Below are positions 34,201-48,690 of a stretch of DNA of 64,000 bases, one piece after another. Under the pieces are notes generated by a model. That model searched no databases, was not told the origin of the DNA, and saw only the letters and a list, made by a program, of their open reading frames with translations. The stretch lies in NCBI GenBank assembly GCA_964035545.1, contig OZ037768.1:15500175-15564174 (forward strand). Reading direction: 5' to 3'. The stretch comes from Bugula neritina (Eukaryota; Bryozoa; Gymnolaemata; Cheilostomatida; Bugulidae). A program made the position numbers and the translations under genes. Position 1 is the stretch's first letter. The number at the start of each line of letters is the position of its first letter.

Positions 34201-37200
34201 AAGCTAATAGTACCAATAAGTGCCCAGAGGTTCTGACACGTGCCCAATAGTGCTAATAGTAGAACTGCTGTGCTTAACAGTGCCCAAATGTGCTAAAACA
34301 TTCCCAAATGTGCTAAAACATGCCCAAATTTACTAAATTGAGCCAAATATGCTAATAGTACTTATATGTGCCCAGAAGTTCTGAACGTGCCCAGTAGTGC
34401 TAAAACTAGAACAAGTGTGCTCAACAGTGCCCAATTGGGCTAAAACATGCCCAAATGTACTAAATTGAGCCAAATATGGTTATAGTACCAATAAGTGCCC
34501 AGAGGTTCTGAGACGTGCCCAATAGTGCTAAAAGTAGAACTGCTGTGCTTAACAGTGCCCAAATGTGCTAAAACATGCCAAGATGTTCTAAATTGAGCTA
34601 AACATGCTTGCAGTACCTATTAGTGCATAGAGTTTCTGAAACGTGCCGTATAGTGCTAAAACTAGAACAAGTGTGCTCAACAGTGCCCAAATATGCTAAA
34701 ACATGCCCAAATGTGCTAAAACATGCCCGAATATACTAACTTGAGCCAAATGAGCTAATAGTACCAATAAGTGCCCAGAGATTCTGAAACGTGCATAAGA
34801 GTGCTGATAGAAGAACTACTGTGCTTAACAGTGCCCAAATCTGTTAAAACATTCCCAAATGGGCTAAAACATGCCGAAACATGCGAAATTGAGCCAAACA
34901 TGCTAATAGTACCAATAAGTGCCCAGAGGTTCTGACAAGTGCCCAATAGTGCTAATAGTAGAACTGCTGTGCCTAACAGTGCCCAAATGTGCTAAAACAT
35001 TCCCAAATGGGCTAAAACATGCCCAAGTTTACTAAATTGAGCCAAATATGCTAATAGTACCTATTTGTGCCCAGAAGTTCTGAACGTGCCCAGTAGGGCT
35101 AAAACTAGAACAAGTGTGCTCAACAGTGCCCAATTGGGCTAAAACATGCCCAAATGTACTAAATTGAGCCAAATATGGTCATAGTACCAATAAGTGCCCA
35201 GAGGTTCTGAGACATGCCCAATAGTGCTAATAGTAGAACTGCTGTGCTTAACAGTGCCCAAATGTGCTAAAACATGCCCGAATACACTGACTTGAGCCGA
35301 ATGAGCTAATAGTAGCAATAAATGCCCAGAGGTTCTGAAACGTGCCCAATAGCGCTAATAGTAGAACAAGTGTGCTCAACAGTGCCCAAATGGGCTAAAA
35401 CATGCCAAAATGCACTAAATTGAGCCAAATATGCTAATAGTACCAATAAATGCCCAGAGGTTTTCAAACGTGCCCCATAGTGCTGATAAAGAACTAGTGT
35501 GCTTAACAGCGCCCAAATGTGCTCAAACGTGCCCAAATGTGCTAAAATGTGCCGAATATACTAATCGCACCAACAACCGCCAAGAATTTCTGAAGCGTGC
35601 CCAATAGTGCTAATAGTAGAACTGGTGTGCTTAACAGTGCCCTAATCTGTTAAAACATTCCCAAATGGGCTAAAACATGCCCAAATGTTCTAACTTGAGC
35701 CAAATGAGCTAATAGTACCAATAAATTCCCAGAGGGTCTGAAACGTGCCCAATAGCGCTAGTAGTAGAACTACTGTGCTTAGCAGTGCCCAAATGTCCTA
35801 AAAGATGCCAAAACGTGCGAAATTGAGCCAAATAAGCTAATAGTACCAATAAGTGCCCAGAGGTTCTGACACGTGCCCAATAGTGCTAATAGAAGAACTG
35901 CTGTACTTAACAGTGCCCAAATGTGCTAAAACCTTCCCAAATGTACTAAATTGAGCCAAATATGCTAATAGTACCAATAAGTGCCCAGAGATTCTGAAAC
36001 GTGCCCAATAGTGCTAAAACTAGAGCAAGTGTGCTCAACAGTGCCCAAATTAGCTAAAACATGCCCAAATGTACTAAAACATGCCCGAACAGACTGACTT
36101 GAGCCGAATGAGCTAAGAGTACCAATAAATGCCCAGAGGTTCTGAAACGTGCCCAATAGCGCTAATAGTAGAACAAGTGTGCTCAACAGTGCCCAAATGG
36201 GCTGAAACACGCCCAAATGTACTAAATTGAGCCAAATATACTAATAGTACCAATAAGTGCCAAGAGGTTCTGAAATGTGCATAAGAGTGCTTATAGTAGA
36301 ACTAGTGTGCTTAACAGTGCCCAAATCTGCTAAAACGTGCCCAAATGTGCTAAAATGGGCCGAATATACTAATCGCACCAACAACCGCCAAGAGGTTCTG
36401 AAACGTGCAAAATAATGCTAATAGTAGAACTGGTGTGCTTAACAGTGCGCAAATCTGCTAAAACATTCCCAAATGGGCTAAAACATGCCCACATGTACTA
36501 ATTTGAGCCAAACATGCTAATAGTACTAATAGGTGCCCAGAGGTTCTGAAACGTGCCCAATAGCGCTAATAGTAAAACTAGTGTGCTTAAAAGTGCCCAA
36601 ATTTCCTAAAACATGCCAAGATGTGCTAAATTGAGCCAAACATGCTTACAGTACCTATTAGTGCATAGAAATTCTGAAACGTGCCGTATAGTGCTAAAAC
36701 TAGAACAAGTGTGCTCAACAGTGCCCAAATGTGCTAAAACATGCCCAAATGTGCTAAAACATGCCCGAATACACTGACTTGAGCCGAATGAGCTAATAGT
36801 AGCAATTAATGCCCAGAGGTTCTGAAACGTGCCCAATAGCGCTAATAGTAGAACAAGTGTGCTCAACAGTGCCCAAATGGGCTAAAACATGCCAAAATGT
36901 ACTAAATTGAGCCAAATATGCTAATAGTACCAATAAGTGCCCAGAGGTTCTGAAACGTGGCCAATAGTGCCAATAGTAGTTCTAGTGTGCTTAAATATGC
37001 CCAAATGTCCTAAAATGTGCCAAAATGTGCTAAATTGAGCCAAACATGCTTACAGTACCTATTAGTGCCCAGAAGTTCTGAAACTAGCCGTATAATGCTA
37101 AAACTAAAACAAGTGTTCTCAACAGTGCCCAAATGTGCTAAAACATGCCCAAATGTGCTAAAACATGCCCGAATACACTGACTTGAGCCGAATGAGCTAA

Positions 37201-40200
37201 TAGTAGCAATAAATGCCCAGAGGTTCTGAAACGTGCCCAATAGCGCTAATAGTAGAACAAGTGTGCTCAACAGTGCCCAAATGTCCTAAAACATGCACAA
37301 ATGTGCTAAAACATGCCCAAATGTGTTAACTCGAACCAAATATACTAATAGTATCATTAAGTGCATAGAGGTTCTGAAAGGTGCCCAATAGTGCTGATAG
37401 TAGAACTAGTGCGCTTGACAGCGCACAAATGTGCTAAAACATGCCTAAATGTGCTAAATTGAGCTAAATATGCTAATATAACCAATAAGTGCCCAAAAGT
37501 TCTAAAATGGCCCAATAGTGCTATTAGTAGAACTAGTGTTCTTAACAGTGCCCAAATGTCCTAAAACAATCCCCACTGTGCTAAAACATGCCCAAATATG
37601 CTAAATTTAGCCAATTACATTTATAGCACCAATAATCGCCCAGAGGTTCTGAATCGTGCCCAATAGTGCTAATAGTAGAACTAGTGTGCTTAACAGTGCC
37701 CAAATGTCCTGAACATGCCAAAATGTGCTAAATTGAGCAAAACATGCTGATAGTACCTATTAGTGCCCAGAATTTCTGAAACGTGCCCGATAGTGCTAAA
37801 ACTAGAGCAAGTGCGCTCAACAGTGCCCAAATTAGCTAAAACATGCCCAAATGTACTAAATTGAGCCTAATTGGGTAATAGTACCAATAAGTGCCCAGAG
37901 GTTCTGAATCGTGCCCAATAGTGCTAATAGTCGAACTAGTGTGCTTAACAGTGCCCAAATATCCTAAAACATTCCCCACTCTGCTAAAACATGCCGAAAT
38001 GTACTAAATTGAGCCTAATTGGGTAATAGTACCAATAAGTGCCCAGAGGTTCTGAAAGGTGCCCAATAGTACTGATAGTAGAACTTGTGCGCTTGACAGT
38101 GCACAAATGAGCTAAAACATTCCCAAATGTGCTAAATTGAGCTAAATATGTCAACAATACCAATAAGTGCCTATAGGTTCTGAAACGTGCCCAATAGTGC
38201 TGATAGTAGAACTGGTGTGCTTAACAGTGCCCAAATGTGCTAAAAGCTTTACCAATGTTTTAAAACATGCCAAAATGTATTAAAGTTAGCCAATTATGCT
38301 AATAACACCAATACGTGCCAAGAGGTTCTGAATCGTGCCCAATAGTGCTGATAGTAGAACTACTGTGCTTAACAGTGCCCAAATCTGTTAAAACATTCCC
38401 AAATGGGCTAAAACATCCCCAAATTTACTAAATTGAGCCAAATATGCTAATAGTACTTATTTGTGCCCCGAAGTTCTGAACATGCCCAGTAGTGCTAAAA
38501 CTAGAACAAGTGTGCTCAACAGTGCCCAATTGGGCTAAAACATGCCCAAATGTACTAAATTGAGCCAAAATATAGTTATAGTACTAATAAGTGCCCAGAG
38601 GTTCTGAGACGTGCCCAATAGTGCTAATAGTAGAACTGCTGTGCTTAACGGTGCCCAAATGTGCCAAAACATGCCAAGATGTTCTAATTTGAGCTAAACA
38701 TGCTTGCAGTACCTATTAGTGCGTAGAAATTCTGAAACGTGCCGTATAGTGCTAAAACTAGAACAAGTGTGCTCAACAGTGCCCAAATGTGCTAAAACAT
38801 GCCCAAATGTGCTAAAACATGCCCGAATATACTAACTTGAGCCAAATGAGCTAATAGTACCAATAAATGCCCACAGGGTCTGAAACGTGCCCAATAGCGC
38901 TAATAGTAGAACTACTGTGCTTAGCAGTGCCCAAATCTCCTAAAAGATGCCAAAACGTGCGAAATTGAGCCAAATAAGCTAATAGTACCAATAAGTGCCA
39001 AGAAGTTCTGACACGTGCCCAATAGTGCTAATAGTAGAACTGCTGTGCTTAACAGTGCCCAAAAGTGCTAAAACATTCCCAAATGGCCTAAAACATGCCC
39101 AAACTTACTAAATCGAGCCAAACATGCTAATAGTACTTATTTGTGCCCAGAAGTTCTGAACGTGCCCAGTAGTGCTAAAACCAGAGCAAGTGTGCTCAAC
39201 AGTGCCCAGATTAGCTAACACATGCCCAAATGTACTAAATTGAGCGAAATATGCTAATAGTACCAATAAGTGCCCAGAGGTTCTGAAATGTGCATAACAG
39301 TGTTGATAGTAGAACTAGTGTGCTTAACAGTGCCCAAGTCTGCTACAACATTCTCAAATGGGCTAAAACATGCCCAAATGTACTAAATTGAGCCAAATAT
39401 GTTAATAGTACCAATGAGTGCCCAGAGGTTCTGAAACGTGGCCAATAGTGCCAATAGTAGTTCTAGTCTGCTTAAAGATGCCCAAATGTCCTAAAATATG
39501 CCAAAATGTGCTAAATTGAGCCAAACATGCTTACAGTACCTATTAGTGCCAAGAATCTCTGAAACTAGCCGTATAATGCTAAAACTAAAACAAGTGTTCT
39601 CAACAGTGCCCAAATGTACTAAAACATGCCCAAATGTGCTAAAACATACCCAAATACAATGACTTGAGCCGATTGAGCTAACAGTAGCAATAAATGCCCA
39701 GAGGTTCTGAAACGTGCCCAATAGCGCTAGTAGTAGAACAAGTGTGCTCAACAGTGCCCAAATGGGCTAAAACATGCCCAAATGTACTAAATTGAGCCAA
39801 ATATGCTAATAGTACCAATAAATGCCCAGAGGTTTTTCAAACGTGCCCAATAGTGCTGATATAGAATTAGTGTGCTTAACAGCGCCCAAATGTGCTCAAA
39901 CGTACCCAAATGTGCTAAAATGGGCCGAGTATACTAATTGCACCAACAACCGCCAAGAGGTTCTGAAACGTGCCCAATAGTGCTAATAGTAGAACTGGTG
40001 TGCTTAACAGTGCCCAAATCTGTTAAAACATTCCCAAATGGGCTAAAACATGCCCAAATGTACTAAATTGAGCCAAACATGCTAATAGTACCAATAGGTG
40101 CCCAGAGTTTCTGAAACGTGCCCAATAGTGCTAATAGTAAAACTAGTATGCCTAAAAGTCCCCAAATGTCCTAAAACATGCCAAAACGTGCGAAATTAAG

Positions 40201-43200
40201 CCAAACATGCTGATAGTACCAATAAGTGCCCAGAAGTTCTGACACGTGCCCAATAGTGCTAATAGTAGAACTGCTGTGCTTAACAGTGCCCAAATGTGCT
40301 AAAACATGCCCAAATGTGCTAAAACATACCCGAATACACTGACTTGAGCCAATTGAGCAAAAGGTACCAATTAATGCCCAGAGGTTCTCAAACGTGCCCC
40401 ATAGTGCTGATATGGAACTAGTGTGCTTAACAGCGCCCAAATGTGCTCAAACGTGCCCAAATGTGCTAAAATGTGCCGAATATACTAATCGCACCAACAA
40501 CCGCCAAAAAGTTCTGAAACGTGCCCAATAGTGCTCATAGTTGAACTACTGTGCTTAGCAGTGCCCAAATCTCCTAAAAGATGCCAAAACGTGCGAAATT
40601 GAGCCAAATAAGCTAATAGTACCAATAAGTGCCCAGAGGTTCTGACACGTGCCCAATAGTGCTAATAGTAGAACTGCTGTGCTTAACAGTGCCCAAATGT
40701 GCTAAAACATTCCCAAATGTGCTAAAACATGCCCAAATTTACTAAATTGAGCCAAATATGCTAACAGTACTTATTTGTGCCCAGAAGTTCTGAACGTGCC
40801 CAGTAGTGCTAAAACTAGAACAAGTGTGCTCAACAGTGCCCAAATATGCTAAAACATGCCCAAATGTGCTAAAACATACCCGAATACACTGACTTGAGCC
40901 AATTGAGCAAAAGGTACCGATTAATGCCCAGAGGTTCTCAAACGTGCCCCATAGTGCTGATATAGAACCAGTGTGCTTAACAGCGCCCAAATGTGCTCAA
41001 ACGTGCCCAAATGTGCTAAAATGTGCCGAATATACTAATCGCACCAACAACCGCCAAAAAGTTCTGAAACGTGCCCAATAGTGCTCATAGTAGAACTACT
41101 GTGCTTAGCAGTGCCCAAATCTCCTAAAAGATGCCAAAACGTGCGAAATTGAGCCAAATAAGCTAATAGTACCAATAAGTGCCCAGAGGTTCTGACACGT
41201 GCCCAATAGTGCTAATAGTAGAACTGCTGTGCTTAACAGTGCCCAAATGTGCTAAAACATTCCCAAATGTGCTAAAACATGCCCAAATTTACTAAATTGA
41301 GCCAAATATGCTAATAGTACTTATATGTGCCCAGAAGTTCTGAACGTGCCCAGTAGTGCTAAAACTAGAACAAGTGTGCTCAACAGTGCCCAATTGGGCT
41401 AAAACATGCCCAAATGTACTAAATTGAGCCAAATATGGTTATAGTACCAATAAGTGCCCAGAGGTTCTGAGACGTGCCCAATAGTGCTAAAAGTAGAACT
41501 GCTGTGCTTAACAGTGCCCAAATGTGCTAAAACATGCCAAGATGTTCTAAATTGAGCTAAACATGCTTGCAGTACCTATTAGTGCATAGAATTTCTGAAA
41601 CGTGCCGTATAGTGCTAAAACTAGAACAAGTGTGCTCAACAGTGCCCAAATATGCTAAAACATGCCCAAATGTGCTAAAACATGCCCGAATATACTAACT
41701 TGAGCCAAATGAGCTAATAGTACCAATAAGTGCCCAGAGATTCTGAAACGTGCATAAGAGTGCTGATAGAAGAACTACTGTGCTTAACAGTGCCCAAATC
41801 TGTTAAAACATTCCCAAATGGGCTAAAACATGCCGAAACATGCGAAATTGAGCCAAACATGCTAATAGTACCAATAAGTGCCCAGAGGTTCTGACAAGTG
41901 CCCAATAGTGCTAATAGTAGAACTGCTGTGCCTAACAGTGCCCAAATGTGCTAAAACATTCCCAAATGGGCTAAAACATGCCCAAGTTTACTAAATTGAG
42001 CCAAATATGCTAATAGTACCTATTTGTGCCCAGAAGTTCTGAACGTGCCCAGTAGGGCTAAAACTAGAACAAGTGTGCTCAACAGTGCCCAATTGGGCTA
42101 AAACATGCCCAAATGTACTAAATTGAGCCAAATATGGTCATAGTACCAATAAGTGCCCAGAGGTTCTGAGACATGCCCAATAGTGCTAATAGTAGAACTG
42201 CTGTGCTTAACAGTGCCCAAATGTGCTAAAACATGCCCGAATACACTGACTTGAGCCGAATGAGCTAATAGTAGCAATAAATGCCCAGAGGTTCTGAAAC
42301 GTGCCCAATAGCGCTAATAGTAGAACAAGTGTGCTCAACAGTGCCCAAATGGGCTAAAACATGCCAAAATGCACTAAATTGAGCCAAATATGCTAATAGT
42401 ACCAATAAATGCCCAGAGGTTTTCAAACGTGCCCCATAGTGCTGATAAAGAACTAGTGTGCTTAACAGCGCCCAAATGTGCTCAAACGTGCCCAAATGTG
42501 CTAAAATGTGCCGAATATACTAATCGCACCAACAACCGCCAAGAATTTCTGAAGCGTGCCCAATAGTGCTAATAGTAGAACTGGTGTGCTTAACAGTGCC
42601 CTAATCTGTTAAAACATTCCCAAATGGGCTAAAACATGCCCAAATGTTCTAACTTGAGCCAAATGAGCTAATAGTACCAATAAATTCCCAGAGGGTCTGA
42701 AACGTGCCCAATAGCGCTAGTAGTAGAACTACTGTGCTTAGCAGTGCCCAAATGTCCTAAAAGATGCCAAAACGTGCGAAATTGAGCCAAATAAGCTAAT
42801 AGTACCAATAAGTGCCCAGAGGTTCTGACACGTGCCCAATAGTGCTAATAGTAGAACTGCTGTACTTAACAGTGCCCAAATGTGCTAAAACCTTCCCAAA
42901 TGTACTAAATTGAGCCAAATATGCTAATAGTACCAATAAGTGCCCAGAGATTCTGAAACGTGCCCAATAGTGCTAAAACTAGAGCAAGTGTGCTCAACAG
43001 TGCCCAAATTAGCTAAAACATGCCCAAATGTACTAAAACATGCCCGAACAGACTGACTTGAGCCGAATGAGCTAAGAGTACCAATAAATGCCCAGAGGTT
43101 CTGAAACGTGCCCAATAGCGCTAATAGTAGAACAAGTGTGCTCAACAGTGCCCAAATGGGCTGAAACACGCCCAAATGTACTAAATTGAGCCAAATATAC

Positions 43201-45695
43201 TAATAGTACCAATAAGTGCCAAGAGGTTCTGAAATGTGCATAAGAGTGCTTATAGTAGAACTAGTGTGCTTAACAGTGCCCAAATCTGCTAAAACGTGCC
43301 CAAATGTGCTAAAATGGGCCGAATATACTAATCGCACCAACAACCGCCAAGAGGTTCTGAAACGTGCAAAATAATGCTAATAGTAGAACTGGTGTGCTTA
43401 ACAGTGCGCAAATCTGCTAAAACATTCCCAAATGGGCTAAAACATGCCCACATGTACTAATTTGAGCCAAACATGCTAATAGTACCAATAGGTGCCCAGA
43501 GGTTCTGAAACGTGCCCAATAGCGCTAATAGTAAAACTAGTGTGCTTAAAAGTGCCCAAATGTCCTAAAACATGCCAAAATGTGCTAAATTTAGCCAAAC
43601 ATGCTTACAGTACCTATTAGTGCATAGAAACTCTGAAACATGCCCAATAGTGCTAAAACTAGAGCAAGTGTGCTCAGCAGCGCCCAAATGTGCTCAAACG
43701 TGCCCAAATGTGCTAAAATGGGCTGAATATACTAATCGCACCAACAACCGCCAAGAGGTTCTGAAACGTCACCAATAGTGCTAATAGTAAAACTAGTGTG
43801 CTTAAAAGTGCCCAAATTTCCTAAAACATGCCAAGATGTGCTAAATTGAGCCAAACATGCTTACAGTACCTATTAGTGCATAGAAATTCTGAAACGTGCC
43901 GTATAGTGCTAAAACTAGAACAAGTGTGCTCAACAGTGCCCAAATGTGCTAAAACATGCCCAAATGTGCTAAAACATGCCCGAATACACTGACTTGAGCC
44001 GAATGAGCTAATAGTAGCAATTAATGCCCAGAGGTTCTGAAACGTGCCCAATAGCGCTAATAGTAGAACAAGTGTGCTCAACAGTGCCCAAATGGGCTAA
44101 AACATGCCAAAATGTACTAAATTGAGCCAAATATGCTAATAGTACCAATAAGTGCCCAGAGGTTCTGAAACGTGGCCAATAGTGCCAATAGTAGTTCTAG
44201 TGTGCTTAAATATGCCCAAATGTCCTAAAATGTGCCAAAATGTGCTAAATTGAGCCAAACATGCTTACAGTACCTATTAGTGCCCAGAAGTTCTGAAACT
44301 AGCCGTATAATGCTAAAACTAAAACAAGTGTTCTCAACAGTGCCCAAATGTGCTAAAACATGCCCAAATGTGCTAAAACATGCCCGAATACACTGACTTG
44401 AGCCGAATGAGCTAATAGTAGCAATAAATGCCCAGAGGTTCTGAAACGTGCCCAATAGCGCTAATAGTAGAACAAGTGTGCTCAACAGTGCCCAAATGTC
44501 CTAAAACATGCACAAATGTGCTAAAACATGCCCAAATGTGTTAACTCGAACCAAATATACTAATAATATCATTAAGTGCATAGAGGTTCTGAAAGGTGCC
44601 CAATAGTGCTGATAGTAGAACTAGTGCGCTTGACAGCGCACAAATGTGCTAAAACATGCCTAAATGTGCTAAATTGAGCTAAATATGCTAATATAACCAA
44701 TAAGTGCCCAAAAGTTCTAAAATGGCCCAATAGTGCTATTAGTAGAACTAGTGTTCTTAACAGTGCCCAAATGTCCTAAAACAATCCCCACTGTGCTAAA
44801 ACATGCCCAAATATGCTAAATTTAGCCAATTACATTTATAGCACCAATAATCGCCCAGAGGTTCTGAATCGTGCCCAATAGTGCTAATAGTAGAACTAGT
44901 GTGCTTAACAGTGCCCAAATGTCCTGAACATGCCAAAATGTGCTAAATTGAGCAAAACATGCTGATAGTACCTATTAGTGCCCAGAATTTCTGAAACGTG
45001 CCCGATAGTGCTAAAACTAGAGCAAGTGCGCTCAACAGTGCCCAAATTAGCTAAAACATGCCCAAATGTACTAAATTGAGCCTAATTGGGTAATAGTACC
45101 AATAAGTGCCCAGAGGTTCTGAATCGTGCCCAATAGTGCTAATAGTCGAACTAGTGTGCTTAACAGTGCCCAAATATCCTGAAACATTCCCCACTCTGCT
45201 AAAACATGCCGAAATGTACTAAATTGAGCCTAATTGGGTAATAGTACCAATAAGTGCCCAGAGGTTCTGAAAGGTGCCCAATAGTACTGATAGTAGAACT
45301 TGTGCGCTTGACAGTGCACAAATGAGCTAAAACATTCCCAAATGTGCTAAATTGAGCTAAATATGTCAACAATACCAATAAGTGCCCATAGGTTCTGAAA
45401 CGTGCCCAATAGTGCTGATAGTAGAACTGGTGTGCTTAACAGTGCCCAAATGTGCTAAAAGCTTTACCAATGTTTTAAAACATGCCAAAATGTATTAAAG
45501 TTAGCCAATTATGCTAATAACACCAATACGTGCCAAGAGGTTCTGAATCGTGCCCAATAGTGCTGATAGTAGAACTACTGTGCTTAACAGTGCCCAAATC
45601 TGTTAAAACACTCCCAAATGGGCTAAAACATCCCCAAATTTACTAAATTGAGCCAAATATGCTAATAGTACTTATTTGTGCCCCGAAGTTCTGAA
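31265..45695. repeat. Tandem 7.2-kb segmental duplication within the satellite
   Basis: Copy 1 (about 31265-38479) and copy 2 (about 38480-45695) align at an offset of 7,215 bp. Examples are 32276/39491 and 37010/44225. In the middle the offset falls to 6,959 bp (34755/41714, 35306/42265, 35965/42924) and then returns to 7,215. Copy 2 thus lost 256 bp and later gained 256 bp, in each case exactly two 128-bp units. Confidence 0.9.
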
Positions 45696-48690
45696 TGTGC
45701 CCAGTAGTGCTAAAACTAGAACAAGTGTGCTCAACAGTGCCCAATTGGGCTAAAACATGCCCAAATGTACTAAATTAAGCCAAATATGGTTATAGTACCA
45801 ATAAGTGCTCAGAGGTTCTGAGACGTGCCCAATAGTGCTAATAGTAGAACTGCTGTGCTTAACAGTGCCCAGATTAGCTAACACATGCCCAAATGTACTA
45901 AATTGAGCGAAATATGCTAATAGTACCAATAAGTGCCCAGAGGTTCTGAAATGTGCATAAGAGTGCTGATAGTAGAACTAGTGTGCTTAACAGTGCCCAA
46001 ATCTGCTACAACATTCTCAAATGGGCTAAAACATGCCCAAATGTACTAAATTGAGCCAAATATGTTAATAGTACCAATAAGTGCCCAGAGGTTCTGAAAC
46101 GTGGCCAAAAGTGCCAATAGTAGTTCTAGTGTGCTTAAAGATGCCCAAATGTCCTAAATTATGCCAAAATGTGCTAAATTGAGCCAAACATGCCTACAGT
46201 ACCTATTAGTGCCCAGAATCTCTGAAACTAGCCGTATAATGCTAAAACTAAAACAAGTGTTCTCAACAGTGCCCAAATGTGCTAAAACATGCCCAAATGT
46301 GCTAAAACATGCCCGAATACACTGACTTGAGCCGAATGAGCTAATAGTAGCAATAAATGCCCAGAGGTTCTGAAACGTGCCCAATAGCGCTAATAGTAGA
46401 ACTAGTGTGCTCAACAGTGCCCAAATGGGCTAAAACATGCCAAAATGTACTAAATTGAGCCAAATATGCTAATAGTACCAATAAATGCCCAGAGGTTTTC
46501 AAACGTGCCCCATAGTGCTGATATAGAACTAGTGTGCTTAACAGCGCCCAAATGTGCTCAAACGTGCCCAAATGTGCTAAAATGTGCCGAGTATACTAAT
46601 CGCACCAACAACCGCCAAGAGGTTCTGAAACGTGCAAAATAATGCTAATAGTAGAACTGGTGTGCTTAACAGTGCCAAAATCTGCTAAAACATTCCCAAA
46701 TGGGCTAAAACATGCCCACATGTACTAAATTGAGCCAAACATGCTAATAGTACCAATAGGTGCCCAGAGGTTCTGAAACGTGCCCAATAGTGCTAATAGT
46801 AGAACTAGTGTGCTTAACAGTGCCCAAATGTCCTGAACATGCCAAAATGTGCTAAATTGAGCAAAACATGCTGATAGTACCTATTAGTGCCCAGAATTTC
46901 TGAAACGTGCCCGATAGTGCTAAAACTAGAGCAAGTGCGCTCAACAGTGCCCAAATTAGCTAAAACATGCCCAAATGTACTAAATTGAGCCTAATTGGGT
47001 AATAGTACCAATAAGTGCCCAGAGGTTCTGAATCGTGCCCAATAGTGCTAATAGTCGAACTAGTGTGCTTAACAGTGCCCAAATATCCTAAAACATTCCC
47101 CACTCTGCTAAAACATGCCGAAATGTACTAAATTGAGCCTAATTGGGTAATAGTACCAATAAGTGCCCAGAGGTTCTGAAAGGTGCCCAATAGTACTGAT
47201 AGTAGAACTTGTGCGCTTGACAGTGCACAAATGAGCTAAAACATTCCCAAATGTGCTAAATTGAGCTAAATATGTCAACAATACCAATAAGTGCCCATAG
47301 GTTCTGAAACGTGCCCAATAGTGCTGATAGTAGAACTGGTGTGCTTAACAGTGCCCAAATGTGCTAAAAGCTTTACCAATGTTTTAAAACATGCCAAAAT
47401 GTATTAAAGTTAGCCAATTATGCTAATAACACCAATACGTGCCAAGAGGTTCTGAATCGTGCCCAATAGTGCTGATAGTAGAACTACTGTGCTTAACAGT
47501 GCCCAAATCTGTTAAAACATTCCCAAATGGGCTAAAACATCCCCAAATTTACTAAATTGAGCCAAATATGCTAATAGTACTTATTTGTGCCCCGAAGTTC
47601 TGAATGTGCCCAGTAGTGCTAAAACTAGAACAAGTGTGCTCAACAGTGCCCAATTGGGCTAAAACATGCCCAAATGTACTAAATTAAGCCAAATATGGTT
47701 ATAGTACCAATAAGTGCTCAGAGGTTCTGAGACGTGCCCAATAGTGCTAATAGTAGAACTGCTGTGCTTAACAGTGCCCAGATTAGCTAACACATGCCCA
47801 AATGTACTAAATTGAGCGAAATATGCTAATAGTACCAATAAGTGCCCAGAGGTTCTGAAATGTGCATAAGAGTGCTGATAGTAGAACTAGTGTGCTTAAC
47901 AGTGCCCAAATCTGCTACAACATTCTCAAATGGGCTAAAACATGCCCAAATGTACTAAATTGAGCCAAATATGTTAATAGTACCAATAAGTGCCCAGAGG
48001 TTCTGAAACGTGGCCAATAGTGCCAATAGTAGTTCTAGTGTGCTTAAAGATGCCCAAATGTCCTAAATTATGCCAAAATGTGCTAAATTGAGCCAAACAT
48101 GCCTACAGTACCTATTAGTGCCCAGAATCTCTGAAACTAGCCGTATAATGCTAAAACTAAAACAAGTGTTCTCAACAGTGCCCAAATGTGCTAAAACATG
48201 CCCAAATGTGCTAAAACATGCCCGAATACACTGACTTGAGCCGAATGAGCTAATAGTAGCAATAAATGCCCAGAGGTTCTGAAACGTGCCCAATAGCGCT
48301 AATAGTAGAACTAGTGTGCTCAACAGTGCCCAAATGGGCTAAAACATGCCAAAATGTACTAAATTGAGCCAAATATGCTAATAGTACCAATAAATGCCCA
48401 GAGGTTTTCAAACGTGCCCCATAGTGCTGATATAGAACTAGTGTGCTTAACAGCGCCCAAATGTGCTCAAACGTGCCCAAATGTGCTAAAATGTGCCGAG
48501 TATACTAATCGCACCAACAACCGCCAAGAGGTTCTGAAACGTGCAAAATAATGCTAATAGTAGAACTGGTGTGCTTAACAGTGCCAAAATCTGCTAAAAC
48601 ATTCCCAAATGGGCTAAAACATGCCCACATGTACTAAATTGAGCCAAACATGCTAATAGTACCAATAGGTGCCCAGAGGTTCTGAAACGT
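44873..48690. repeat. Tandem 1,909-bp duplication within the satellite
   Basis: Positions 44873-46781 and 46782-48690 are nearly identical copies (landmarks 46154/48063 and 46341/48250, offset 1,909). The first copy overlaps the end of the 7.2-kb block, so this duplication happened afterwards or at its border. Confidence 0.9.
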
